In this document: piece by piece, positions 19,856 through 29,840 of the stretch
Layout of the letters: each line of letters opens with the position of its first letter
Numbering within the stretch: the stretch's first letter is position 1
DNA from: Pseudomonadota bacterium
GTDB taxonomy: Bacteria; Myxococcota_A; Polyangia; Polyangiales; Polyangiaceae
Length of the DNA stretch: 64,000 nucleotides
NCBI GenBank assembly: GCA_023398955.1
Contig: JAEWRL010000097.1
Coordinates: 1-64,000, forward strand
Reading direction: 5' to 3'
The notes under the pieces: generated by a model
Database searches by the model: none
The model's input: only the letters and a program-made list of their open reading frames with translations
What the model was told of the DNA's origin: nothing
Program-made: the position numbers and the translations under genes

Positions 19856-22015
19856 ATGGCCGTGGCGGGAACGGAAAACCCGGAATCCGAGCAGTGGACC
19901 CGGTTGTTTGAGGAAAGCGCACCTTCAGACGAGGCGCGTGACAGAGCTCCCATCCTCCGGCGAGCACCGCCGGTATCGGGGCATTTCGTCAGAGCCCACA
20001 CGGCCTCGCTGGACGCAGTCGCGGGCAGGGACGGATCGCCGCCTCGGTCCACGCCGCCTCCCGAGCTGCGCTCGACCGGCGCGTGGCTCGACGGGATGCC
20101 GCTTCCAGCCGCCCTGGTCACGGCAACCGGTGAGATCTCCGGCGTTTCGCAGGCCTTCGCGGAGCTGGACCCAACGCTGCGGAACCTCGTTGGACGCTCC
20201 CTTCCCGACCTCATGATTCCCGAAGACCAGGAGCGCGTCGCGGGGCTCATCGCGTTCCCCCTCGGCAGGTCCGGCAGCGCCCCGTCCGAACTCGCGACGC
20301 TGGCGAGGACGGGCGAGACGTTCGCCATCGGGGTAGGGAATCCCCTCGGCGGCGGACACCGCGCGCTACGCATCGTCACCTTGGTGCCACAGGCTCTCCG
20401 CGAGAACCAACCCACACTGCCACCTCCCAGTCTCTCACCCCAAAGCGGCTGGCGTCCATCCAGCGTGCCGCCAGCCGCACCGGGCGCAGCACCAACGGAT
20501 CCGCTGCGGGCGTTGGAAGGGCTCCCCCTCCCGGCGCTCGTCGTCTGCGACAATCGCATCGTGACGATCACAGCACGTGCCGCTTCGCTGCTGGGGGTGC
20601 CAGTATCCAAGCTCGAGCAGCAGGAAGTCGCGGCTCTCCTGGGGTCAGGCGCCGAGGCTCAGCTCGGGCCGGCGCAGCACCGGCGACGCTCCGTCTGGAA
20701 GCCGAAAGCTCTCGCCGCCATTCCCGTGCGCGTGGACGGCTCGGTGCGCGCCGCTGCCTGTTGTTTCATTCCTTTCGGTCGAGCGGGGGTTGGACTACTG
20801 CTGCTCGAGCCCTGGGGCGAAGCCGGAGCTGCCACGCAAGGCGACACGGCCAAGCATTCGAGCAGCGGCTACCTCCTCGCGGGAATCGCGCACGAAATCA
20901 ATAACCCCTTGGCTTTCGTCATTCCAACGCTCGCCGAGCTCCACGCCGAACTGTCACGACAGCGCAACCGTCTGCGGGCCTTCGCCGTCGACGATTGGCT
21001 CGAACAGGTGGAAGAGATCAGGCAAGGGGTCGATCGAATTGCTGGCGTCGTGCGCAACCTGCGCGGAGCGCAGGAGCGAGCCACCACCTTGGAGCCAACG
21101 GACGTAAACCACGTCGTCGCCGAGACGCTGCGTCTGGCGACCCCTTCCCTGGCGCTCGGGATTCAGCTGCATCGCGATCTCGGCATGGTCGGGCCCGCGA
21201 GCGCACACCGCCAACAGCTGGGGCAAATCCTGCTCAATCTGGTCATCAACGCGGCCCATGCCATCGCAGACAGCGAACAGGGCGGCGGCAACATCTTCGT
21301 TCGCACTTGGCAGTGCCAGGATTCCGTATGGCTCGAGGTCCAGGACGACGGACCCGGCGTCCCCGAGCAGTACCGACAGCGTGTGTTCGAGCCCTTCTTT
21401 ACGACCCGCCAGAACGGATCCGGGCTCGGGCTCGCCGTGTGCCGTGCTCTGGCGCGCGAACATGGTGGAGACCTGGTGCTGCTGCCACCTGGCGAATCCG
21501 GGGCCGTCTTTCGCTTGCAGCTCCCCCGCTGGAAAGCAGTATCGCAAAACTGCACTGGTGCGGACGAACCGGAGCCGTGCGGGACGCGCGACACGCCCTC
21601 GCTGCGCGTGCTGCTCGTGGACGACGAGCGCGCAGTGCGGCGCGCCCTCGGCCGCCAACTCCGTCGACGGCACCGCGTCGTGGAAGCAAGTTCCGTCGAG
21701 GAGGCCTTGGAGAAGGCGGCGCAGCAGGAGTTCGACGTACTGGTGACGGATCTGGTGATGAGCCACGGCGGTGGCGCGGCCCTCATCGAGCGGCTTCGGG
21801 CGCGCGGGTCGCCACTGGCGGACCGCGTCGTGGTCGTCTCGGGAATGGCTCCGGACTCGGTCCGGCTCCCCTGTCTGCGCGTGACGAAGCCATGCACAGA
21901 GACTGAGCTTTTCGCGGCGGTCGCCGCTGCCGTCGATATGTCTCCTCTGTCGGCCATGAGGCCTCTCGACGGCAACCTGAACCAAGCCCCGCAAGCGCCG
22001 TCCAACGGCGCATGA
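19856..22015 (+). CDS. PAS sensor histidine kinase with C-terminal receiver
   Basis: A 719-residue soluble hybrid kinase without transmembrane segments. The N-terminal half holds two PAS-like regions (WLDGMPLPAALVTATGEISGVSQAF and LEGLPLPALVVCDNRIVTITARAASLLGV). The HisKA box is IAHEINNPLAFV at about residue 345. The ATPase domain (~430-560) has NLVINAAHAI, VQDDGPGVP, FEPFFTTR and SGLGLAV. The receiver (~583-700) has LLVDDERAV, the phospho-acceptor Asp in VLVTDLVM, and VTKPCTE. AAAGGTGGG precedes the ATG. It follows the CheB-CheR hybrid by 204 bp on the same strand, suggesting a functional pair, and precedes mvaA by 115 bp. Confidence 0.9.
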   Translation: MAVAGTENPESEQWTRLFEESAPSDEARDRAPILRRAPPVSGHFVRAHTASLDAVAGRDGSPPRSTPPPELRSTGAWLDGMPLPAALVTATGEISGVSQAFAELDPTLRNLVGRSLPDLMIPEDQERVAGLIAFPLGRSGSAPSELATLARTGETFAIGVGNPLGGGHRALRIVTLVPQALRENQPTLPPPSLSPQSGWRPSSVPPAAPGAAPTDPLRALEGLPLPALVVCDNRIVTITARAASLLGVPVSKLEQQEVAALLGSGAEAQLGPAQHRRRSVWKPKALAAIPVRVDGSVRAAACCFIPFGRAGVGLLLLEPWGEAGAATQGDTAKHSSSGYLLAGIAHEINNPLAFVIPTLAELHAELSRQRNRLRAFAVDDWLEQVEEIRQGVDRIAGVVRNLRGAQERATTLEPTDVNHVVAETLRLATPSLALGIQLHRDLGMVGPASAHRQQLGQILLNLVINAAHAIADSEQGGGNIFVRTWQCQDSVWLEVQDDGPGVPEQYRQRVFEPFFTTRQNGSGLGLAVCRALAREHGGDLVLLPPGESGAVFRLQLPRWKAVSQNCTGADEPEPCGTRDTPSLRVLLVDDERAVRRALGRQLRRRHRVVEASSVEEALEKAAQQEFDVLVTDLVMSHGGGAALIERLRARGSPLADRVVVVSGMAPDSVRLPCLRVTKPCTETELFAAVAAAVDMSPLSAMRPLDGNLNQAPQAPSNGA

Positions 22016-22130
22016 AGACGGAACCTCGAGCGTCAGTGCTGCCGGCCGCTCAGCGGTCAAGGGAAGAGAGGTTCTGGGAGTCGCCTTCTCCCTTGATGGT
22101 ATCGCCACAAGCCGATACGGCTCGGAGGAC

Positions 22131-23426
22131 ATGATCGACTCCCGGATCCCAGCCTTCTACAAGCTGCCGCTCGCCGCTCGCCGCGCATTGATTGCCGAGC
22201 GAACCGGCATTCCGCTCGATCGCCTCGAGCAGGCGCTCGAGACGGGTGGGCTGACTCCTGGGGCCGCCGACAAGACAGTAGAGAACGTACTGGGCGTGTA
22301 CGCGGTGCCCTTTGGGATTGCGCTCAATCTATGTGTGAACGGCTCGGACCGACTAGTCCCGATGGTCGTAGAGGAGCCTAGCGTCATCGCGGCAGCCTCG
22401 AATGCGGCCCGCATGGTGAGGGAGGGCGGAGGCTTCGTCGCGACTTGCCCGGAAAGCCTCATGACGGGGCAGATCGAGCTACGCGAGGTGAGGGACACCC
22501 AGGGCGCCCGAGAACGCCTCCTGGCCGCGGGGGAGTCGCTCGTCCAGTTGGGCAGGGAAGCTGTCCCGGGGCTGGTCCAGCGCGGCGGTGGGCCGCGTTC
22601 CATCGCGGTGAGGGCGCTCGATGAATCCACCTTGGTGGTCGACGTGCAGGTCGATTGCCGTAATGCGATGGGCGCCAATCTCGTCAACACTGTCGCCGAA
22701 AGCATCGGTCCGCGCTGCGCGGAGCTCGCCGAGGCGCGGCTCGGTCTGCGCATCCTGAGCAACCTGTGCGACCACCGCCGCGTCGAGGTCACGTGCCACA
22801 TTCCCGTGCAGCACCTGGTGGCGGTGCGTGGTCGATCGAATCTACGCGATCTCCAGCGGGAAGGCAGCGAGGTAGCCGCCGGGATCGCCCAGGCATCGCG
22901 GTTCGCGGAGCTCGACCCGTATCGCGCCGCCACACACAACAAGGGAATCATGAACGGCATCGATGCGGTCGTACTCGCCACCGGAAATGACTTCCGCGCC
23001 GTGGAGGCTGGTGCTCACGCCTACGCCTGTCGTGACGGCCGGTACCGGCCGCTGGCGACATGGCGGCATTCGGACGATGAGCTCCACGGACGGCTAGAGC
23101 TGCCACTAGCCCTGGGCGTCGTGGGCGGAACGCTGCGCGTCCATCCCACGGCACGGCTCGCCCTGGACATACTCCGGGTAAGAACGGCCGAGGAGCTGGC
23201 GATGGTCGCCGCGTCGGCTGGGATGGCCTCGAACCTGGCCGCTCTCCGCGCGTTGGCAACGGACGGGATCCAGAAGGGGCATATGGCCCTGCATGCCCGC
23301 TCGGTAGCCGTCGCCGCGGGAGCCGCGGATGAGGAAGTCGAGCAGGTCGCCCAGGCCATGGTGGACGGGGGACGCATCAGCGTCGAGGTTGCACGGGGCG
23401 TCCTGGAACGTCTTCGATCGCGATGA
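22131..23426 (+). CDS. mvaA: Hydroxymethylglutaryl-CoA reductase, class II (degradative-type fold)
   Basis: Reduces HMG-CoA to mevalonate with NAD(P)H, the committing step of the mevalonate pathway. The 431-residue protein has class II hallmarks: MVVEEPSVIAAASNAA with the catalytic Glu, VDCRNAMGANLVNTVAE for cofactor binding, THNKGIMNGIDAVVLATGNDFRA with the catalytic Lys and Asp, and KGHMALHARSVA with the catalytic His. No membrane anchor is present. CGGAGGAC precedes the ATG. It lies 7 kb from the mvk-mvaD-mvaK2 operon but in the same direction, and its stop overlaps the next gene (ATGA). HMG-CoA synthase (mvaS) is not in the window. Confidence 0.95.
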   Translation: MIDSRIPAFYKLPLAARRALIAERTGIPLDRLEQALETGGLTPGAADKTVENVLGVYAVPFGIALNLCVNGSDRLVPMVVEEPSVIAAASNAARMVREGGGFVATCPESLMTGQIELREVRDTQGARERLLAAGESLVQLGREAVPGLVQRGGGPRSIAVRALDESTLVVDVQVDCRNAMGANLVNTVAESIGPRCAELAEARLGLRILSNLCDHRRVEVTCHIPVQHLVAVRGRSNLRDLQREGSEVAAGIAQASRFAELDPYRAATHNKGIMNGIDAVVLATGNDFRAVEAGAHAYACRDGRYRPLATWRHSDDELHGRLELPLALGVVGGTLRVHPTARLALDILRVRTAEELAMVAASAGMASNLAALRALATDGIQKGHMALHARSVAVAAGAADEEVEQVAQAMVDGGRISVEVARGVLERLRSR

Positions 23427-24580
23427 AGGACACTGGTCGCAAGACAGCCCGCTCGCGACACGGCAGCGTGAGGTGGGGCACCTGGCTGCCGCGATTGGCG
23501 CTTGCATCCTCCCTGGGGTGCTCGCTCGCGGCCTGCGTCTCTCGGGGAGCGGTCGTGCGCCGCTACGATGGCGATCCCCACTCGGGGAGAGTGATTCGCG
23601 ACGAAGCCTACGCGCACTACGCCCGCGGAGCGTACCTCGAGGCTGCTGGCTTCTACGAGCAGGCAGCCGATGAGTACGAGGCAGTCCTGCACTGGGATGT
23701 CGAGAGCATGGCAGCGTGGACCCGCTTGGCAGCGGTCCTCTGCGCGTCGGGAAAACCTGCGCATCGCGAGTTCGAGCGCGCTCACTCGTTGGGGGAGCGG
23801 TTCGCGCCGTACTGGCACGCGCGAGCGGTGTGTCTAGAGCGTCAGGGCGACACAAGGGCCGCTGTGGAGGCCGCAGAGCGTGCGATGGTCCTGGACCCGA
23901 ACGGCATGCCGCACACGCTGCTCGCCGCACGCCTCCACGAACAGCTGGGACGGGACGCCCGCGCCGCGCATCTGCTGCTCGGCGCGGTGCTTCGCGCACC
24001 AGCTTCCCCAGCAAATCGGCGTGCGCTTGCGGATTTCGCGGAGCGCCATCGAGATCCAGTGCTGAGCCGCGTCGCGTGCTGCGCGGCCGGTGAGCCGTAT
24101 CCCACCCCAGCAGGGCTGCCTCGCTTGGAACCGCCGCACCGAGCAACGCCAACGTCATCGCGAGCGCGCCCAGCACCAGCCCTCTCGATGCTGGAGAAGG
24201 CGGTCTGCGCGGCCTCGCGGGGCAACAGCGTCGTCGCGAAGCGCTTGGCCAGCTCGCTTCTCGCGGCAGATCCTGACAACGCGGATGCTGCCATCGCCCT
24301 CCTCTATGCCGCGGATCTGACGAACGATGCCCCACTCTTCCGGGAGACTCTTTCGCAGATGGGACTGCACCCTCGCCTCACGATGAAGCTTAGCCGCGAG
24401 CTCTACGTGGAGCTCCTCGCGCGGCGCCTCGGCGCGTCAGCGGCCGCTGCTTGGGGCGGCGCCTGGCCCGATCAGGGTTCGGACCTAGACGCGGCACGCT
24501 GCGCGGCGACACAGCCAGGCGGGCGCGCCGTGCCCGGGGTGGATGCTCAACCGGAAGACCAACGACCTGCCGGCGACTGA
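23423..24580 (+). CDS. TPR lipoprotein
   Basis: A 385-residue predicted lipoprotein. A basic N-terminus and hydrophobic stretch end in the canonical lipobox SLAAC (Cys around residue 38). The mature part has tetratricopeptide-like repeats: AYAHYARGAYLEAAGFYEQAADEYEAVLHWD, AAWTRLAAVLCASGKPAHREFERAHSLG, YWHARAVCLERQGDTRAAVEAAERAMVLDPN and LLAARLHEQLGRDARAAHLLLGAVLR. A second repeat block (ASRGNSVVAKRLASSLLAADPDNADAAIALL) follows a Pro-rich linker. It probably acts as a periplasm-facing scaffold. Its ATG overlaps the mvaA stop (ATGA), an unexplained pairing. The C-terminal ~40 residues are low complexity. Confidence 0.75.
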   Translation: MKDTGRKTARSRHGSVRWGTWLPRLALASSLGCSLAACVSRGAVVRRYDGDPHSGRVIRDEAYAHYARGAYLEAAGFYEQAADEYEAVLHWDVESMAAWTRLAAVLCASGKPAHREFERAHSLGERFAPYWHARAVCLERQGDTRAAVEAAERAMVLDPNGMPHTLLAARLHEQLGRDARAAHLLLGAVLRAPASPANRRALADFAERHRDPVLSRVACCAAGEPYPTPAGLPRLEPPHRATPTSSRARPAPALSMLEKAVCAASRGNSVVAKRLASSLLAADPDNADAAIALLYAADLTNDAPLFRETLSQMGLHPRLTMKLSRELYVELLARRLGASAAAAWGGAWPDQGSDLDAARCAATQPGGRAVPGVDAQPEDQRPAGD

Positions 24581-24611
24581 GCGTCGTGGACGTGAGTGGG
24601 CTCGTCTCTAC

Positions 24612-25619
24612 TCAGTTCCGCGGCGGCTCCCCACCGCCAACCCGAGTGGATGAGCTGGGTGGCGCCGAAGGAACAGCCTCCTCCTCCTGCTTGAGGGCGG
24701 ACGCAGCTGGTGGCGAGAACTCAAGCCCCTCCTCCCTCACGGCCGTCGCGCTGCGCCTCTCGAGCCGCTCCTTGAACTCCTTCTCTGATTGGCGGAGCCG
24801 CTCGGCATACTCTTCGGCGTCGAACTGAAGCTCGAAGTCCTGCTTCTTCGTCTTACCAGGCTCGATGGTTACGCGCTTCTCCACTGTCACGCCGATGGAG
24901 GGGAGAAAGGCAGACACCAAGACCTCACCCGGTGGAATACGTCCTATACTGAACTCACCATCCAGCCCCGTTACATCGAAGGTCGAGTACTTCAGGATGT
25001 ACACCTGGGCTGCCATGTAATCGAACGCCGCGTCTTGCAGCAAGAAACGTCCGGGTGCCTCCGGGTACAGACTAACGGGCTCACCCTGGGGAGGGATCAC
25101 GAGCAGCGCTGATGCCCGAGACCCCCGCAGCTGCGGGTTGAAGGGGCGCGGACCCTCATTCCGCACCTGGATGGTTTGCCCGTAGGTCGCCACGACGGTT
25201 CGCCTGTCGTAGCGGCACTTCCCGTCGATGGTGACCAGGACGCTGGCCTCCCTCGCAGGAAGAAACCCGCTATAACCGGTGACGGCGACGAGCACGTCGG
25301 CCGCGGTTCGACCGGGGCCGGTCCGGAACGCTGACTGATAAAACTCAACCCCTGCACGACACTGGGGGTCGACGAGCCCGCTGGGCTCCCGCGGGGGCGG
25401 GGCCGTGTCGCCCTTGATGGTCACTCTGCCGGCAACCGCACCCGTCGGGCCCTGATAGGGCTTCTCCTTGGCCGGGTTGATGGTGTCCAAGATCTTTTGC
25501 TTGTCGCCTGGCATGCTGATGCCGGCGAGGGGATCGCTGGGCTCCGGTTTCTCCTCGTCGCAACCGAGCACCGAAGCTACGGCCAGAAGCATCCAAGCCA
25601 ATCCGCGCGCATTCAGCAT
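24612..25619 (-). CDS. Lipoprotein with carboxypeptidase-regulatory-like/cupredoxin-type beta domains
   Basis: A 335-residue predicted lipoprotein: the signal MLNARGLAWMLLAVASVLGC ends at a VLGC lipobox. After a Pro/Lys-rich linker, AVAGRVTIKGDTAPPP opens a beta-sandwich of the carboxypeptidase regulatory type. The centre (CRYDRRTVVATYGQTIQVRNEGPRPFNPQLRG) resembles the plastocyanin-like fold of methylamine-utilisation-type proteins, and YSTFDVTGLDGEFSIGRIPPGEVLVSAFLPSIG closes a second regulatory-like repeat. The C-terminus is a charged coiled region (EEYAERLRQSEKEFKERLERR) with a Pro/Ser tail. The ATG at 25619 follows a GGAAGGAAGAG box; the longer frame to 25700 is unlikely. Envelope function is inferred; copper binding is not evident. 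Confidence 0.7.
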   Translation of the reverse strand: MLNARGLAWMLLAVASVLGCDEEKPEPSDPLAGISMPGDKQKILDTINPAKEKPYQGPTGAVAGRVTIKGDTAPPPREPSGLVDPQCRAGVEFYQSAFRTGPGRTAADVLVAVTGYSGFLPAREASVLVTIDGKCRYDRRTVVATYGQTIQVRNEGPRPFNPQLRGSRASALLVIPPQGEPVSLYPEAPGRFLLQDAAFDYMAAQVYILKYSTFDVTGLDGEFSIGRIPPGEVLVSAFLPSIGVTVEKRVTIEPGKTKKQDFELQFDAEEYAERLRQSEKEFKERLERRSATAVREEGLEFSPPAASALKQEEEAVPSAPPSSSTRVGGGEPPRN

Positions 25620-25717
25620 GAATCTCACTCTTCCTTCCGGAGCGCTTCGCACTCGCCGTCGAACGTAACCCAGGCCGGACCCGGGCGCACGCCCTTGCAA
25701 TCAGCGCAAGGCCCGAC

Positions 25718-26428
25718 ATGCCGCCACGGGGGTCTCGAGAGCCAACCTGGGTTGCCGAGCCTCCCTACACAGCTACGCTTGCCAACGTGCCTCGGACCAG
25801 CGCCCCTTCGCACGTTTGCCACAGGCTCGCGCAATTCGGGCCGGGCACCGTGCTCACCGGAGTTGTGCCTCTCCTGGTGGGGTTGGTCCTTCCGGACTGC
25901 TCGCGGGACGACGTATCGGAAGCGAGCGCGGGGGACGCCAGCATCGGACCCCTCGCGTCGTCATGGCCGGCGCTTGGCCCCGCTGAACCGGCCTCTCCAA
26001 GGAGAGTTGGGGACATCGCGAGGGGCCCCGGATACTCGCTATCGGTGGACAGGCTTGATAGCTGCACAAGGACTGCCGTGCCGTCCGCCGCGCGTGGATG
26101 GCGGCGGATTGGCGTGGAAGTCTCCGTGCAGAACAGCTCGACGAAGCCGCTCCGGGTCAACCCGTTCTATGCGGAGCTCCGTGACGCAGACGACCATTCT
26201 TACCATTTCACCCTGGCGGGCTGTGAGCCACACCTGATGGCCGGGCTGATCCCGCCCGACACCACTTGGAAAGGTTGGCTCAGCTTCGACGTGCGCGCGA
26301 ACGCTGAAGCCTTGGAGCTCAGGTATGCTCCGCCCGATTCCCGCGGCCTCCCGGAAACGCAGGTGCGCTTCACCCTCGGCGACGTCGCTGACTTCCCAAG
26401 CTCAGGAGGTGCAGAGACGCCGCCCTAG
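25718..26428 (+). CDS. DUF4352-like beta-sandwich envelope protein
   Basis: A 236-residue protein of uncertain function. The C-terminal part resembles the DUF4352 immunoglobulin-like fold: IGVEVSVQNSSTKPLRVNPFYAELRDADDHSYHF, then LIPPDTTWKGWLSFDVRANAEALELRYAP, the strand-loop pattern seen in many secreted lipoproteins. The N-terminal part has a hydrophobic stretch (VLTGVVPLLVGLVLPDC) near residue 50 that may be a signal peptide with Cys, which suggests that the true start is downstream of the ATG at 25718. It diverges from the preceding lipoprotein gene and converges on nuoN. Confidence 0.55.
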   Translation: MPPRGSREPTWVAEPPYTATLANVPRTSAPSHVCHRLAQFGPGTVLTGVVPLLVGLVLPDCSRDDVSEASAGDASIGPLASSWPALGPAEPASPRRVGDIARGPGYSLSVDRLDSCTRTAVPSAARGWRRIGVEVSVQNSSTKPLRVNPFYAELRDADDHSYHFTLAGCEPHLMAGLIPPDTTWKGWLSFDVRANAEALELRYAPPDSRGLPETQVRFTLGDVADFPSSGGAETPP

Positions 26429-26435
26429 GAGTCTT

Positions 26436-26456
26436 GCCAGAAGCATCGCCTCTGGC
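26436..26456. terminator. Hairpin between convergent genes (possible terminator)
   Basis: A 6-bp stem (GCCAGA at 26436-26441 with TCTGGC at 26451-26456), with a possible inner GC pair, lies in the 33 bp between the DUF4352-like gene and the end of nuoN. No T-run follows; candidate shared terminator. Confidence 0.4.
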
Positions 26457-26461
26457 CGGGG

Positions 26462-27994
26462 CTAAGGCACAAGCTGGGCGGCTCGTGCCATCTCCAGCCC
26501 TGCGCCGGGGAACACACCTAGGCCAATCACCAGTATCGCGGCGAGCAACAGCGCTGCCACCACCGAGCCAGAACGCATCGGAGTGGCTGTAACCGAGCCG
26601 AGGGCGGGCTCTCGCATGTACATGTAGACCATGACGCGAACGTAGTAATACGCGCCGAGGACGCTGTTCACCACACCAGCCACGACCAACCAATAGAGCT
26701 CGGCGTCGATGGCGGCCTGGAAGACATAGAGCTTCCCGAAGAACCCGGCCGTCGGGGGGATGCCCGCCAGCGATACCAAGAACAGCGAGAAGGCGAGGGC
26801 TACGGCTGGATGGCGCCTGCCGAGCCCCGCAAAGTCGTCATAGTGGACGGCCTCCGCCCGGTAGCGCCCCGCGAGGATCAGCGCTCCGAAAGCACCTGCC
26901 GTCGAAGCCGTATAGGCCAGCATGTAGAACATGGTGCTCGGAACGCCGTGCTCCGAGTTCGGCAGTGCCGCCACGGCGATCAACGCATAGCCAGCATGCG
27001 AAATCGATGAGTAGGCCAGCATTCGCTTGACGGACTCCTGGCGACCCGCAACGACGTTCCCGACCGTCATCGTGAGCACGGCCAGCAGAGCCACGACCGG
27101 CGGCCAGCCGCTGCCCCAGCTCGACAAGTGAACACCCCCGAACGCGCTCTGGAGCACCCGCACGAGCACGGCAAATGCTGCCGCCTTGACCACCACGGCC
27201 ATGTAGGAGGTAACCGGGGTTGGAGCGCCTTCGTACGCGTCGGGTGTCCACATGTGAAAGGGCACCGCGCTCACCTTGAATGCCAAGCCAACGATCACGA
27301 GGGTCGTCGCGATGAGAACCGTCGCCACGCTAGCGCCGCTGCCGCGGCTCGCGACGGCACCGAGCGCCTCACCGATGCCCGCCAGATCCGTGCGCCCGGT
27401 GACGCCATAGAGCAGCGCCGCCCCGAAGAGGAGCAAAGCCGCGGCAAAGCTACCTAGCAAGAAGTACTTGAGCGACGCCTCCACACTCCGTGGCACCCGG
27501 CGCAACGCGATCATGCAGTACACCCCGAGGGACATCGTCTCCAAGGCGAGGAATAGGGTCAGAACGTCGCCAGCTGCCACCAGCCCCATCGCGCCGACAG
27601 TGCTGAGCAACAGCAGTGGGAAGAACTCACCCCGCTCGATCCGATGCTCTGGCAGGTAGCCTGCAGCAAGGAGCGCCGCGAGGGCACCACCCAGACAGAT
27701 CACGAAGCAGAAGAAGAGCGCGTAGCGATCGAGAATCAGGTACGGCGCGAGATCGACGACCCCGGGGATGCTCGCCGGCCCCACGAGCCACACTGCGACG
27801 CTGAGCACGGCACCAGCAAAGAGAGCCACGGCCGCCCCGAGCCCCAGTTCCGCACCACGTCCGGCCCCGACGTCGACGACTGGCCCGGCTGCGGACGTAG
27901 CAACCCCGGGACGTCCGAATGCCTCCGTGAGCATCAGAAGCAAGCCGCCCAAGGCGACAGCAAGTATCGGAGAGAGCGCGAATACGAGGCTCAC
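26462..27994 (-). CDS. nuoN: NADH-quinone oxidoreductase subunit N
   Basis: An antiporter-like, proton-pumping membrane subunit of respiratory complex I. The 510-residue protein has about 14 hydrophobic helices. Family landmarks are AAGDVLTLFLALETMSLGVY with the conserved Glu of TM5, LKYFLLGSFAAALLLFG, ALTFKVSAVP-type LAFKVSAVPFHMWTPDAYEGAPTPVT with the Lys-Pro-His segment, and VKRMLAYSSISHAGY. Length is close to the usual ~490. It is the last gene of the nuoEFJKLMN run and overlaps nuoM by 4 bp (ATGA). Confidence 0.95.
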   Translation of the reverse strand: MSLVFALSPILAVALGGLLLMLTEAFGRPGVATSAAGPVVDVGAGRGAELGLGAAVALFAGAVLSVAVWLVGPASIPGVVDLAPYLILDRYALFFCFVICLGGALAALLAAGYLPEHRIERGEFFPLLLLSTVGAMGLVAAGDVLTLFLALETMSLGVYCMIALRRVPRSVEASLKYFLLGSFAAALLLFGAALLYGVTGRTDLAGIGEALGAVASRGSGASVATVLIATTLVIVGLAFKVSAVPFHMWTPDAYEGAPTPVTSYMAVVVKAAAFAVLVRVLQSAFGGVHLSSWGSGWPPVVALLAVLTMTVGNVVAGRQESVKRMLAYSSISHAGYALIAVAALPNSEHGVPSTMFYMLAYTASTAGAFGALILAGRYRAEAVHYDDFAGLGRRHPAVALAFSLFLVSLAGIPPTAGFFGKLYVFQAAIDAELYWLVVAGVVNSVLGAYYYVRVMVYMYMREPALGSVTATPMRSGSVVAALLLAAILVIGLGVFPGAGLEMARAAQLVP

Positions 27995-29840
27995 TTTGCG
28001 GTTCCTTCCTCAGCGGCGAGCTCAGCCGCCTGCCCATCGGGCTGCATGTCGGCAGGCGCGGACGGCGCGGGATACCCCGTCTCGATCGGTCCTCCCGTGA
28101 GCGGCATCAACACCGCCCGCGTGGAGTCTGGATCCTGTCGCAGGAACGCTTTGCGTCCCTCCACGAGCCGCTCCACGGTGAGTTGGACCGAGGGTGTCAT
28201 CCGGTCCAAAAAGAGGTGGGGGAAGAGCCCTATCACGAAGACGAGGATCACCAGCGGCGCTACCGCAAGGGTCTCTCGCAGATTCATGTCGCTCAGAGAC
28301 TTGTTCTCCTCCTTCGTGATGGGGCCGAAGAACATCTTCTGAACCACGCTCAACATGTACACCGCAGCGAGGATCACGCCCGCCGCTGCGACCGTTCCTT
28401 GAAGATGCCAGAGGGACCCCAACACCGTCGAGGTGAAGGTGCCCATGATGATCATGAACTCGCCGACGAACCCGTTGGTGCCCGGGACACCGACGCTCGA
28501 CATCGTGATCACGATGAAGACCGCTGCGTAAACGGGCATCACCTTGGCGAGACCACCGAACTCGCTGACCTCGCGGGTGTGCCGCCGGTCGTAGATGACG
28601 CCAACAAGAAGGAAGAGCGCCCCTGTCGAGATGCCGTGATTGATCATTTGCAGGATCGCGCCCTCTATCCCGGCTTGGTTACCGGCGAAAAGACCCAGCA
28701 TGACGAATCCCATGTGGGCGACGGACGAGTAGGCGACCAGCCGCTTTACATCGGTCTGCTTCCAGGCGACGAGGGCGCCATAGATGATCCCGCCAGTAAT
28801 CGCAAAGCCGGCAAGCGTGGCACCTGCAGCCCAGGCAGCCCCTCCAAACATGCCCATGCAGAAGCGGATGTACCCGTAAGTGCCCAGCTTCAACAGAACC
28901 GCCGCGAGGATGATGGACCCACCCGTGGGCGCCTGAACGTGAGCGTCGGGAAGCCATGTGTGGAAGGGCCACATCGGCACCTTGATGACAAAGGCCAGGG
29001 CGAAGGCCCCAAAGCACAACCAAGCAGCCGTTCGCGGAAGGACCAACCGGCTCAAAGCCAGGTAGTCGAAGCTCATGACGCCAGTGAGTTCCTGGTGCGT
29101 CCAAACCATGTAAAGGATCGCCGCGAGCATCAGGACGCTCCCACTCATGGTGTACAAGAGAAACTTGTAGGCGGCCTTGATCTTCTCGGCGCCGCCCCAA
29201 ATCCCGATGAAGATGACCATCGGGATCAGCATCAGTTCCCAGAACACATAGAACAGGAACAGGTCCAGGGACACGAAGGCGCCGATCATGGCTCCGTGAA
29301 GCAGCAGGATCGCGAAGCAGAGGTCCTTGATGCGCTTCTGGATGGACCCGAACGACACGTAGGCCGCGATGGGCGTGGTGAGGGTCGAGAGCAGGATGAG
29401 CCAGAGACTCACGCCGTCCACGGCGACGTGGTAACGAATGCCGAAGGCGGGCAACCAGTCTGCGATGTACTGGAAATGCCAACCTTCCGTCATGGGCACC
29501 CCCAGCAGCCATAGGGACGCGAGGAGGTCGAGCCCCAGCACTCCCATCGTGAATGCCTTCAGGAACCGCGGCGATTGGCGCGGCAAGAACAGCAAGAAGG
29601 CGGCCGCCACTATCGGCAGAAACACGATGACGTTCAGCAGGTGTGGCCACTCGGCACCCGGGTCTTCGACGGCGGCACCTCCCGCCTCCGGCCAAAGACC
29701 CATGACGAGTGCGACGGCGAGCACCCCAATGAGCCCTAACCCGAAGCGCTCCGCCTTCCCTTCGCGACGAGGCAGCGCCCAGCCAACCAGGAACGCGGCC
29801 GCATAGGGCCAGAGCTCGATGAACGCATTCCCAAGCGGTG

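Noticed and set aside
20954..22132. 392-residue minus-strand open frame
   Set aside because: Antisense to the histidine kinase gene with intact kinase and receiver motifs on the other strand.
28183..29514. 443-residue plus-strand open frame opposite nuoM
   Set aside because: Composition (His/Asp/Glu/Gly/Arg) is that of antisense to a GC-rich membrane protein gene; no motif or start signal.
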